Assembly: GCF_018408705.1 (NCBI RefSeq)
Contig: NZ_AP023420.1
Span: 62,001-126,000, forward strand
DNA length: 64,000 nucleotides
Direction: 5' to 3'
Source: Pusillibacter faecalis
GTDB taxonomy: Bacteria > Bacillota > Clostridia > Oscillospirales > Oscillospiraceae
The translations under genes were made by a program, and so were the position numbers. Numbering within the stretch: position 1 is the stretch's first letter; the number at the start of each line of letters is the position of its first letter. This document shows, piece after piece, positions 1-7,925 of this stretch. The notes under the pieces were generated by a model that worked only from the letters and a program-made list of their open reading frames with translations, ran no database searches and was not told the DNA's origin.

Positions 1-93
1 CTCCTCTCGCGCATTTAATAATCATATAATATGATTTACAAAACTATATTATACAATTATTCAAAAAATATCAAGAGGTTTTTCGAAAATTTT
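1..93 (-). promoter_or_regulatory. AT-rich leader with candidate promoter for a gene off the left edge
   Basis: Read on the minus strand there is a TTGATA (69-74) and a TATAAT (48-53) separated by 15 bases, slightly short of ideal. The complement of bases 1-7 is an AGAGGAG ribosome-binding site pointing out of the window. The simplest reading is the promoter and leader of a leftward gene whose start codon lies just outside. The stretch is very AT-rich and codes for nothing visible. Confidence 0.4.
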
Positions 94-125
94 TCAAAAA
101 AACCGGGAGGGATTTCCCTCCCGGT
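94..125 (-). terminator. Intrinsic terminator of the lipoprotein gene at 129-1286
   Basis: A 10-bp inverted repeat (102-111 with 116-125, core ACCGGGAGGG) is followed on the minus strand by a run of T residues (the A run just left of 102). It lies directly downstream of the leftward stop codon. Confidence 0.8.
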
Positions 126-128
126 ATT

Positions 129-1286
129 TTACGCGCTCTCCAGCGTTTGATGCCCCGGATCATACACGAGGCGGCTGATCTGCTCGTCGACAGTCTCGCA
201 GGTTAGACGCAGCGTGTTGTCCTCCAGCCATTCCAGGTTCAAAATTTCAATCTCTGAGCCGTCCCAGTCCTGGAGATCATATACGCCGCCGCCAGAGCCC
301 TCACCCGGCCTTTGCCAACCCACAGAGAACTCTGTGGGTTCCTCTGTCAAAGCGGCGTCCCAGACTCCGTCTGCGGACCAGACCCGGTACCGGGCGGTGT
401 TGCCGGCAAGGCGCCTTTTTGTCATTTGCTCCACTGCGGCGGACAGCTCTGCCCCTTCTCCAGGGGGCAGCAGAAACGCCGTGTCGCTGCCATAGCCCTC
501 TGTGCTGGCCCAGTCCGCGCCGTTGGAGAGGTACAGATCGGTCCCGTCCGTTACCAGATAGGAGAAACGTTGCTCCGTGATCTCTCCGCCGCTGAGCATC
601 CGCCAAAGAAAGCTTTCGTTCTCATAGATGACATCAATGACTATGGGCCATCCCTGTCCGTAGTCCTGTGCTGTCCGCAGCTGGCAGGGCGCGTCTAGGG
701 AGACAAGTTCAAGAAACATCTCCGCCGACGCCGTATCTGCCTCTGCTCCCTCTGTAAACACCATGGTTCCGTCATCCTCTCCTGATGTGAGGTAGGCATC
801 CTCAGGCAATTCCTCCAGCGGCGCGAAGCCGTAAGGCGTCTCTGCAGTATAGGGACTCTCCCCCAGGGTGAACTCTGCGGTCAGCTCCGCGCCGCCCACC
901 TCTTTCACCAGGCGATAGGTCCCCGCCTCCGGCGGCTCCTCATAGAGCCAGAAGCCGCAGTTCATGGCCTTCGTCTGCCCCGGCCTCAAATCATATGCAA
1001 TGGCGGTCCAAGCAACATTTTCCCGCTCCTTTAGATCCTGCCACGATTCGCCGTTCTTTTGCTGGATGCGGTAGTCTTCTCCAAATTCCACCGTCTCCGC
1101 TGTGTCATTCCTAATAAAATAAGTATAGCTGGTCAGGGACGGATCATAGACCTTATGCTCCAGTTCCAAGCTCAACCCCACCACCTGCTCCGCGTCCACC
1201 TGCGGCTGCACCGGCGCACTCTGCACAGCAGGCGCGCAGGATGTCAGAAACGCGCTGCACAGCAATCCCACCAGAATTTTCTTCAT
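129..1286 (-). CDS. Predicted surface lipoprotein, function unknown
   Basis: A 385-residue lipoprotein exported and anchored to the outer face of the membrane. The N-terminus is MKK, a short hydrophobic stretch and an LTSC lipobox, with the lipidated Cys near residue 17. The region around residues 35-145 has the spacing of a bacterial Ig-like beta-sandwich (segments such as LELEHKVYD, TAETVEFGEDY and GTYRLVKEV). The remainder is rich in Glu, Asp and Trp and matches nothing I recognise. The start is the ATG at 1286, because an AGAGG lies 8 bases upstream; a GTG and an ATG a few codons earlier overlap that ribosome site and are less likely. It is a single gene read leftward, with its own terminator, divergent from ssnA. 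No enzymatic motif is visible; an extracellular binding or sensing role is only a guess. Confidence 0.8.
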   Translation of the reverse strand: MKKILVGLLCSAFLTSCAPAVQSAPVQPQVDAEQVVGLSLELEHKVYDPSLTSYTYFIRNDTAETVEFGEDYRIQQKNGESWQDLKERENVAWTAIAYDLRPGQTKAMNCGFWLYEEPPEAGTYRLVKEVGGAELTAEFTLGESPYTAETPYGFAPLEELPEDAYLTSGEDDGTMVFTEGAEADTASAEMFLELVSLDAPCQLRTAQDYGQGWPIVIDVIYENESFLWRMLSGGEITEQRFSYLVTDGTDLYLSNGADWASTEGYGSDTAFLLPPGEGAELSAAVEQMTKRRLAGNTARYRVWSADGVWDAALTEEPTEFSVGWQRPGEGSGGGVYDLQDWDGSEIEILNLEWLEDNTLRLTCETVDEQISRLVYDPGHQTLESA

Positions 1287-1387
1287 TTGCATCACCTCTT
1301 GCCAATTTAGACGGAAGCTCTCATAAAAAGTTCCATGGATATGGCGAACTATACAAAATTCCCCAGCTTTTTTTTCGGTTTCCCTGC

Positions 1388-1416
1388 TTGCATTTTAGCA
1401 GGCAATCCGGTAAAAT
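1388..1416 (+). promoter_or_regulatory. Candidate promoter for ssnA
   Basis: TTGCAT (1388-1393) and TAAAAT (1411-1416) are separated by exactly 17 bases. The -10 box is good and the -35 box matches only at its first three bases. Transcription from here would give an untranslated leader of about 145 bases containing the structured element at 1458-1545. Confidence 0.4.
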
Positions 1417-1457
1417 ACAAGCACAAGCAAAGAATGATAGCTGAAACGGAGTGCTGC

Positions 1458-1545
1458 GCGCACGGGCTGACACCTATCATTCGGGATTATGATGGGTGTT
1501 TCAGACCAGGCAGGGTTTGGAGCACCCTTTCTTTTTCCCGTGCGC
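1458..1545 (+). promoter_or_regulatory. Structured leader RNA with three-way-junction fold upstream of ssnA
   Basis: A perfect 9-bp closing stem (1458-1466, GCGCACGGG, with 1537-1545, CCCGTGCGC) encloses two hairpins. The first is a 14-bp hairpin with a 2-base bulge (1467-1480 with 1489-1504). The second is a 5-bp hairpin (1512-1516 with 1524-1528) followed by a T-rich stretch at 1529-1536, which resembles a weak terminator. The closing stem ends 23 bases before the ssnA start and just before its AGGAGG. This is the geometry of a cis-acting riboswitch or attenuator. I do not recognise it as a known riboswitch class, and the function is inferred from structure and position only. Confidence 0.45.
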
Positions 1546-1568
1546 CACGGAAAGCAGGAGGTTTATCT

Positions 1569-2912
1569 ATGATCATACTGGCAAACGGCAGAGTTATCAC
1601 CCGGAACCCCGGCGGCATGGGATACCTCCCGGACGGCGGCGTGGCCGCCGACGGCGGAACCATTGTGGAGGTAGGCTCCACCGCGGACCTGAAGTCCAAA
1701 TATCCCCAGGCGGAATTTGTAGATGCCCGGGGCGGCGTCATCATGCCGGGACTTATCAACGCCCACACCCATATTTACTCCGCCCTGGCCCGGGGCCTCT
1801 CCATCGACGGCTACAACCCCACCAACTTCTACGAGGTGCTGGACGGCCAGTGGTGGTATATCGACCGGAATCTGGACCTGGAGGCCACCCGCGCCAGCGC
1901 CCAGGCTCTGGTGATTGACTCCATCAAGCAGGGCGTCACCACCATCTTCGACCACCACGCCTCCTTCTGTGAGATCCCTGGCTCGCTGATGAAGATCGCG
2001 GAAGTCACAGGGGAGTTCGGTATGCGGGCATGCCTGTGCTACGAGGTCAGCGACCGGGACGGTGAGGAGAAATCCCTCCAATCTATTCAGGAAAACAAGG
2101 ACTTCATCGACTACTGTGAGAGGAACCCCTCTGGTATGCTCAAGGCCATGTTCGGCGGTCACGCGCTCTTTACCATCTCCGACAAAACCTTTGACCGGAT
2201 GGCTGCGGCCAACAGCGGCCGGGTGGGGTATCACATCCACGTCTCCGAGGGTATGAACGACGTGTACGACTCCCTCCAAAATTATGGCCGCAGGCCCGTC
2301 CAGCGGCTCCAAGATCACGGCATTCTGGGAGAAAAGACCATCTTGGGCCACTGCATCCACGTGAACAGTGCTGAAATGGACATCATTAAGGCAACAAACA
2401 CGATGTGTGTCAACAACCCAGAGTCCAACATGGGCAATGCTGTCGGCATCTCCCCAGTTCTGCAGCTCTATCAAAAGGGCATCCTCACGGGCATGGGCAC
2501 TGATGCCTATACCAACGACATGCTGGAGAGCATAAAGGTGGCCCTGTGTTCCCAGCGGCACAATGCCTGTCTGCCGGGGGTAGGATGGTGCGAGGTCACT
2601 GACATGCTCTTCCATAACAACGCGAAGATGGCGGCACGAACCGGCTTCCCCACTCTGGGAGTTTTGGCTCCCGGCGCGGCAGCGGATGTGATCGTGATGG
2701 ACTACAAGCCCTTCACCCCCTTCTCTGACGCCAATATCGACGGCCACATGCTCTTTGGCATGACGGGCCGCCAGTGCCAGACCACTATGATCAACGGCAG
2801 GATTCTCATGAAGGATCGCGTCCTCACCGAGATCGACGAGGAGTCCGTGAACGCCCATATCCTGGAGTCCGCCAAGAGACTGTGGGGCAGACTGAATCAC
2901 CGGGCATACTGA
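1569..2912 (+). CDS. ssnA: SsnA family amidohydrolase (putative aminohydrolase)
   Basis: A 447-residue cytosolic metal-dependent hydrolase of the amidohydrolase superfamily. The metal-binding signature GLINAHTHIYSAL lies near residue 62, further ligand-bearing segments YHIHVSEG and LGHCIHV around residues 222-263, and GTDAYTND near residue 308 supplies the conserved Asp. QWWYIDRNLD and the length are typical of SsnA, a family that occurs next to ygfK in E. coli and gut Firmicutes, in clusters linked to anaerobic purine breakdown and selenium-dependent molybdenum hydroxylases. The substrate is not established. The start is the ATG at 1569, preceded by AGGAGG 8 bases upstream; the frame is open further upstream but lacks any ribosome site there. 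It is the first gene of a rightward set with a small lipoprotein and ygfK, behind a structured leader. Confidence 0.85.
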   Translation: MIILANGRVITRNPGGMGYLPDGGVAADGGTIVEVGSTADLKSKYPQAEFVDARGGVIMPGLINAHTHIYSALARGLSIDGYNPTNFYEVLDGQWWYIDRNLDLEATRASAQALVIDSIKQGVTTIFDHHASFCEIPGSLMKIAEVTGEFGMRACLCYEVSDRDGEEKSLQSIQENKDFIDYCERNPSGMLKAMFGGHALFTISDKTFDRMAAANSGRVGYHIHVSEGMNDVYDSLQNYGRRPVQRLQDHGILGEKTILGHCIHVNSAEMDIIKATNTMCVNNPESNMGNAVGISPVLQLYQKGILTGMGTDAYTNDMLESIKVALCSQRHNACLPGVGWCEVTDMLFHNNAKMAARTGFPTLGVLAPGAAADVIVMDYKPFTPFSDANIDGHMLFGMTGRQCQTTMINGRILMKDRVLTEIDEESVNAHILESAKRLWGRLNHRAY

Positions 2913-2941
2913 GTGTCTCTTGCGAAAGGAGTCCTCTTGCC

Positions 2942-3313
2942 GTGAAAAAACGAATTCCACTTCTCTTGGCCTGCCTGCTTCTGACAGGCTGTGGAGCGGA
3001 AACGGAAAGCTATGACCAGCCTCCGCAGGTGATGGTGGACGACACCCTGTACATAACCACCGGGCATCCGGTCCCCGGCCAGTCATCCGCTGATACGGAG
3101 GTGGAGGGCACCATCACCTCTGAGGTGGACAGCTCCAAGTCTCCCACAGAGGACGACCAGTCCAATTTCGGCATCGGATACGGCTACCGAACAGGCCTGC
3201 ACGAGGGCACCCTGGAGGTACTCATCGATGGCGACTGGGTAATCTTTGCCACCGATGATGCCAAGAAATCTCTGGATTTTACTGTCGAAAGCTATGGTTA
3301 CCGGCCGGACTGA
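2942..3313 (+). CDS. Small predicted lipoprotein between ssnA and ygfK
   Basis: A 123-residue exported protein. It begins with a GTG codon (AGGAG about 10 bases upstream), has a VKKR charged start and a leucine-rich stretch ending in LLTGCG, a good lipobox with Cys near residue 17. The mature part is acidic and Ser/Thr-rich at first, then has a short conserved-looking block ending in a Gly- and Tyr-rich segment. It lies 29 bases after ssnA and 97 before ygfK, so co-transcription is likely. I recognise no family. A lipoprotein between two cytosolic purine-catabolic enzymes is unusual. Confidence 0.7.
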   Translation: MKKRIPLLLACLLLTGCGAETESYDQPPQVMVDDTLYITTGHPVPGQSSADTEVEGTITSEVDSSKSPTEDDQSNFGIGYGYRTGLHEGTLEVLIDGDWVIFATDDAKKSLDFTVESYGYRPD

Positions 3314-3410
3314 GAAAAGCTCAGAAGTCCGTCCCCGGACAGCGGGAACCGTCTCAACAAGCGCGCGGCCCGCTCCCACCCATCAAACAGAGTGATTAGG
3401 AGGAAAACGC

Positions 3411-6359
3411 ATGTCAGAACTGATGACCCCCATTCCCTTTTGGGAATTGATGACCTGGATCACCACCGAATACCAGCGGGACGGCTCCGTATTCGGCGTC
3501 CGCCCCTATCGGGCGGGGGAGAAAAAGCTGCCCATCTTCGGTGAAACCATTGAGACGCCATTCGGCCCCGCCGCCGGTCCCAACACTCAGCTGGCCCAAA
3601 ACATCATCGCCGGCTACTTTGCCGGTGCCCGGTTTTTTGAGCTGAAAACCGTTCAGAAAATGGATGGTGCGGAGCTGGCCGCCTGCATTGCCCGCCCCTG
3701 TATCCTGGCGGAGGACGAGTGCTACAACTGCGAGTGGAGCACGGAGCTGACTGTCCAGCAGGCCTTTGAGGAGTATGTGAAGGCCTGGTGCGCCTGCAAG
3801 ATGCTCTCCCGGGTCTATGGGCTGGGAGACCCGGATGGATTCGTCTTCAACATGTCCGTGGGCTATGATCTGGAGGGCATCCAAGGCAAGAAAATCGACA
3901 CGTTCCTAAACGAAATGGCCAACGCTTCCGCCACCCCGGTCTTTCAGGAGTGCCTTCGGACTTTGAGAGCCTTTTTTCCCGGCGAGGCCGCCTATATCGA
4001 CGCCATCTCCCCCCGCATCTCCGGCAGCGTAACCCTCTCCACCCTCCACGGCTGCCCGCCGGACGAGATTGAGCGGATTGCCTCCTATCTCCTGGAGGTC
4101 AAGCACCTGCACACCTTCGTCAAATGCAATCCCACCCTCCTGGGTTATGACACCGCCCGGTCGATTCTGGACGGCATGGGCTATGACTACATTGCCTTTG
4201 ATGACCATCACTTTAAGGAGGATTTGCAATACGCCGATGCGGTGCCCATGTTCCACCGCCTCCGCCATCTGGCGGACCAGGAGGGTCTGGAATTCGGGCT
4301 GAAGCTCTCCAACACCTTCCCGGTGGATGTCAAGGCCGGGGAGTTGCCCAGCGAGGAGATGTACATGGCGGGCAAATCTCTCTTTCCGCTTACCACCGCT
4401 ATGGCCGCCCGCATCGCCCGTGAGTTTGGCGGCAAGCTGCGGCTGAGCTACGCCGGCGGTGCCGACGCGTTCAACGTCGGCAAGCTTTTCGAAATCGGCA
4501 TTTGGCCCATTACCATGGCGACCACTGTGCTCAAGCCTGGCGGCTACCAGCGCTTCACCCAGATCGGCCGCAAGCTGGATGCTCTGAATTTCAATCCCTT
4601 TACCGGTGTGGACATCGCTGGAATCGAGGCGCTGTCCCTCGCTGCCCGGTCTGATAAATACCACAGAAAGTCCATGAAACCCCTGCCCCGCCGCAAGCTC
4701 CGGGAGCAGGTGCCCCTGCTGGACTGCTTCATCGCCCCCTGCCAGGATGGCTGCCCCATTCACCAGAACATTCCAGAGTACATGGAGCTGTGCCGCAAGG
4801 GGGAATATGTCTCCGCTCTGGCGCTCATCACGGCGAAGAATCCCCTGCCCTTCATCACCGGCACCCTCTGTGCCCACAACTGCATGAACAAGTGCACCCG
4901 GAACTACTACGATCAGCCGGTGAACATCCGCGCTACCAAGCTGGTAGCTGCGGAAAAGGGCTACGAGGAACTCATGGCCTGTCTGAAGCCTCCGGCCCCC
5001 GCCGCATCCCGGGCCCGGGCCGCCGTCATCGGCGGAGGCCCCACCGGTATATCCGCCGCCTACTTTCTGGGCCGTGCCGGCATCCCCGTGACCCTCTTTG
5101 AGAAATCTAGTCAGCTGGGCGGCGTGGTCCGACGGGTCATCCCCGCCTGGCGCATCTCTGACGACGCCATTGACAAGGACGCCGCTCTGATGAAAGCTAT
5201 GGGCGTAGAGGTCCGCTTGAACACGCCGGCCCCCACTGTTGCGGAGCTGAAGGCCCAGGGCTATACCCACATTTTCTTTGCCGTCGGCGCCTGGAGAGCC
5301 GGTAAACTAGACATTTCAGGCAATATTATGCCCGTTATTGGCTGGTTGCAGGATTTAAAGGCCGGAAAGTCCGTGTCCCTGGGCCATGTGGCCGTGGTGG
5401 GCGGCGGCAACACAGCCATGGACGCCGCCCGGGCCGCTCTGCGGGCCGGGGCCAAATCCTCGACCCTGGTCTACCGGCGCACCCGGAAGTATATGCCCGC
5501 CGATGTGGAGGAACTGGAGTTGGCCTTGGCGGATGGCGTTGCGTTCCTGGAGCTGGCGGCTCCCGTAGAGCAGCGGGACGGTATCCTGGCGTGTGAGAAA
5601 ATGAAGCTGGGCGAGCCGGACGAACGGGGCCGCCGGAAGCCCGTTCCCACAGGGGAGCGTCTGGAGATTCCCTGCGATACTGTGATATCCGCCATAGGTG
5701 AACAGGTGGAGAGCGAGCTCTTCACCGCCAATGGCATCGAGGTGGATGCCATTGGACTCCCCGCCTTCCAAACCAATCTGGAGGGTGTCTATGCCGGCGG
5801 CGACGCAAGGCGCGGCCCCGCCACAGTAGTGGAGGGCATTGCAGACGCCCAGGCCTTTGCCGACGCCGTCATCGGCGCGGTTCATCCCTATTCAATTCCT
5901 GTCGGCGCCCGGGCCTCCCGGGAAGAGGCCCTTGCGAAGAAGGGCGTGCTCTGCGAGAGCGCCCGGTGCGAGGGGGACCGGTGCCTAAGCTGCCAGGTGG
6001 TGTGCCAGATCTGCGCCGACGTATGCCCCAACCGGGCCAATGTGGTGGTGGAGCTGCCTGATGGACGCCATCAGATTCTCCATGTGGATCGGATGTGCAA
6101 CGAGTGCGGCAACTGCGCCGTGTTCTGTCCCTACGACTCCGCCCCCTACCGGGATAAATGGACGCTGTTCCTGACCCGGGCGGGGTTTGAGGAAAGCCCC
6201 TGCAACCAGGGCTTCCTGCCTTTAGGAGAAAACCGGGTTCTCATACGGTTGGACGGCCGGGTGTTTGAAGCTGACCTGGATGGCTCCAACGGCCTGCCCG
6301 CAGAGATCGAGGTCTTTCTCTGGACAGTACTTAATAAGTATCGCTATCTCTTGGGCTGA
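3411..6359 (+). CDS. ygfK: YgfK-type putative selenate reductase subunit (FeS/flavin oxidoreductase)
   Basis: A 982-residue cytosolic electron-transfer enzyme, close to the usual length of about 1030. Residues 1-430 resemble a dihydroorotate-dehydrogenase-like FMN barrel. Around residue 436 begins the Cys-rich domain seen in glutamate synthase small subunits (CIAPCQDGCPIHQ, later CAHNCMNKC). A dinucleotide-binding fold with GGGPTG lies near residue 540 and a second, VVGGGNTA, near 660, so FAD and NAD(P)H binding are expected. The C-terminus carries two ferredoxin-type Cys clusters (CLSCQVVCQICADVCP and CNECGNCAVFCP, residues about 860-905). Members accompany ssnA and xanthine-dehydrogenase-like enzymes; the name selenate reductase is historical and the physiological substrate is unproven. 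No molybdenum hydroxylase gene is in this window. The start ATG has AGGAGG 8 bases upstream. Confidence 0.85.
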   Translation: MSELMTPIPFWELMTWITTEYQRDGSVFGVRPYRAGEKKLPIFGETIETPFGPAAGPNTQLAQNIIAGYFAGARFFELKTVQKMDGAELAACIARPCILAEDECYNCEWSTELTVQQAFEEYVKAWCACKMLSRVYGLGDPDGFVFNMSVGYDLEGIQGKKIDTFLNEMANASATPVFQECLRTLRAFFPGEAAYIDAISPRISGSVTLSTLHGCPPDEIERIASYLLEVKHLHTFVKCNPTLLGYDTARSILDGMGYDYIAFDDHHFKEDLQYADAVPMFHRLRHLADQEGLEFGLKLSNTFPVDVKAGELPSEEMYMAGKSLFPLTTAMAARIAREFGGKLRLSYAGGADAFNVGKLFEIGIWPITMATTVLKPGGYQRFTQIGRKLDALNFNPFTGVDIAGIEALSLAARSDKYHRKSMKPLPRRKLREQVPLLDCFIAPCQDGCPIHQNIPEYMELCRKGEYVSALALITAKNPLPFITGTLCAHNCMNKCTRNYYDQPVNIRATKLVAAEKGYEELMACLKPPAPAASRARAAVIGGGPTGISAAYFLGRAGIPVTLFEKSSQLGGVVRRVIPAWRISDDAIDKDAALMKAMGVEVRLNTPAPTVAELKAQGYTHIFFAVGAWRAGKLDISGNIMPVIGWLQDLKAGKSVSLGHVAVVGGGNTAMDAARAALRAGAKSSTLVYRRTRKYMPADVEELELALADGVAFLELAAPVEQRDGILACEKMKLGEPDERGRRKPVPTGERLEIPCDTVISAIGEQVESELFTANGIEVDAIGLPAFQTNLEGVYAGGDARRGPATVVEGIADAQAFADAVIGAVHPYSIPVGARASREEALAKKGVLCESARCEGDRCLSCQVVCQICADVCPNRANVVVELPDGRHQILHVDRMCNECGNCAVFCPYDSAPYRDKWTLFLTRAGFEESPCNQGFLPLGENRVLIRLDGRVFEADLDGSNGLPAEIEVFLWTVLNKYRYLLG

Positions 6360-6370
6360 GAAAATCATCA

Positions 6371-6402
6371 AATAACGGGGACCGAAAACGGTCCCCGTTA
6401 TT
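6371..6402. terminator. Terminator between ygfK and the convergent XRE gene
   Basis: Inverted repeat of 14 bp (6371-6384 with 6389-6402, core AACGGGGACCG) with a 4-base loop, followed by TTTT on the plus strand. It overlaps the last codons of the convergent XRE gene, so it may serve both directions. Confidence 0.8.
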
Positions 6403-7294
6403 TTCCGTTTTCTTTTGATCTGGTCAGGCGGCGGTTCATATACCGGGGATTGATCACCAGAATATAGACTGCGCCCAGCGTCACCATAAGCGCCGTTCCA
6501 ACCAAACCCAGGCCCATGTCCACCATGACCAGTCCCACCACTGCCTGGAGTATGCAGTAGGTCAACTCAATCCAGGCGTTTTTCCGGCGCTGTCTGGGCT
6601 CCCGTTCCTGACGGATATTCCAGGCCATCCAGAGGGAGGTTGCCAGCAGCGCCGCCGTATGAAACCAGAAGAGGCCCCGGTAATCCTCCCGCCCTATTCC
6701 CAGCCACCACAGAGACTGGGCACAGCCGGAGATAGCTCCTGCCTGCAAAAGGATCGGCAACAATACCAGGTTCGTCCGCAGGATGGGATTTTCATCGGTT
6801 TTCTTCCGCAGCCGGGGCAGCAGCAGCCCCAGAATACCCACAGCTGCTGCCAGGAAGCACAGGGCAAACAGCCACTCCAAATGATAAAATTTCAAAAAAC
6901 CCACCAAGCCGGTGTAGACATGAACCCACTCGACTCCGGCTGGTGCCTCTGTGACCACCGCCGGAAACACGGAGCTGAGAATGCCAAGCAGCAGCACGCC
7001 CAGCAGAGAGATGCCAATGAGAATACTCCAGAGAATGGTCCGCAGCAATCCAGGCTTTTTTGCCGGGGCAGCAGCTTGGCTCTTCGCCTCCCAATCCTGC
7101 CCATCATCCAGTATCCAATCCACGGACACACCAAAAAGCTTCGCACAGGGCAGGAGCTTGCCTGCGTCCGGCAGGGCCGTCCCCTGCTCCCAGCGGCTCA
7201 CCGCCTGTCGGGAAACCCCCAGACTCTCAGCCAAGGCCTCCTGACTCCACCCCTCTCGCTTCCGCAAGCGGATCAGCTTTTCTGCAAAGGTCAT
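6398..7294 (-). CDS. XRE-family transcriptional regulator with C-terminal membrane domain
   Basis: 298 residues. Residues 1-65 form a classical Cro/cI helix-turn-helix (KREGWSQEALAESLGVSRQAVSRWEQG). The rest contains about five or six hydrophobic segments (around residues 85-110, 125-155, 170-195, 205-225 and 240-280), so the DNA-binding domain is tethered to the membrane. Such proteins in Firmicutes usually sense an envelope signal and regulate neighbouring genes. Here the gene is divergent from an ECF sigma factor gene across 172 bases, which suggests but does not prove shared control. The start has GGAGG 6 bases upstream. The target is unknown. Confidence 0.8.
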   Translation of the reverse strand: MTFAEKLIRLRKREGWSQEALAESLGVSRQAVSRWEQGTALPDAGKLLPCAKLFGVSVDWILDDGQDWEAKSQAAAPAKKPGLLRTILWSILIGISLLGVLLLGILSSVFPAVVTEAPAGVEWVHVYTGLVGFLKFYHLEWLFALCFLAAAVGILGLLLPRLRKKTDENPILRTNLVLLPILLQAGAISGCAQSLWWLGIGREDYRGLFWFHTAALLATSLWMAWNIRQEREPRQRRKNAWIELTYCILQAVVGLVMVDMGLGLVGTALMVTLGAVYILVINPRYMNRRLTRSKENGK

Positions 7295-7466
7295 GAATGT
7301 CCTCCTTTCTTGTCTTTCATCTTACCAAATGCCGCCGGGAATGTCCACCACGGCAAACTGACACCCCCGCAACCAAACGCAACATTATCATCCAAAGAGA
7401 AACTTTTTCTTTTTTGCAGCAATTTCACCCTCTGCCAAGTATTCCATTCGAGAAGGATGTGATCAC

Positions 7467-7925
7467 ATGCCCGACACCACCGATGCCGTGGAGTGTTATG
7501 GCACCGCCGTCTATCGACTGGCCTATGCCATGACCCGTTCCCGCCACAACGCCGACGACATTTTCCAGGAGGTCTTTCTTCGCTATCACCGTGCCGCCCC
7601 AGCCTTTGCCAGTGAAGATCACCGGCGGGCATGGCTACTGCGGGTGACAGCCAACTGCGCCAAAAGCCTGCTGGCCTCTCCCTGGCGCAGGCGCATGATC
7701 CCGCTGGAGGATGTCTACGCCTATTCGGACCCTACAGAGTCCGCAGTAGACATGGCCCTGGCACGGCTGCCCGGAAAGTACCGGTCAGTCATTCACCTAT
7801 TTTACTATGAGGGTTACAGGACGGAGGAGATTGCCCGCATCCTGGGCCGCAGTCCCTCCACCGTCCGAGCCCAGCTGACCCGCGCCCGTGAGCGGCTGCG
7901 GGAGCTTTTGAAGGAGGAGTTATGA
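7467..7925 (+). CDS. ECF-type RNA polymerase sigma factor
   Basis: 152 residues, typical ECF length. Region 2 covers residues 5-70 (AVYRLAYAMTRSRHNADDIFQEVFLRY) and region 4 residues 95-150 (LPGKYRSVIHLFYYEGYRTEEIARILGRSPSTVRAQLTRARERL). It directs RNA polymerase to a specific promoter set, usually envelope or stress genes. The next gene overlaps its stop by 4 bases and looks like a membrane anti-sigma factor, which supports the assignment. The ribosome site AAGG lies about 10 bases before the ATG. Confidence 0.9.
   Translation: MPDTTDAVECYGTAVYRLAYAMTRSRHNADDIFQEVFLRYHRAAPAFASEDHRRAWLLRVTANCAKSLLASPWRRRMIPLEDVYAYSDPTESAVDMALARLPGKYRSVIHLFYYEGYRTEEIARILGRSPSTVRAQLTRARERLRELLKEEL

Noticed and set aside
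1563..3086. 507-codon open frame on the minus strand, opposite ssnA
   Set aside because: Mirror frame of GC-rich coding DNA; composition is His/Val/Gly-rich as expected of a shadow, with no motif.
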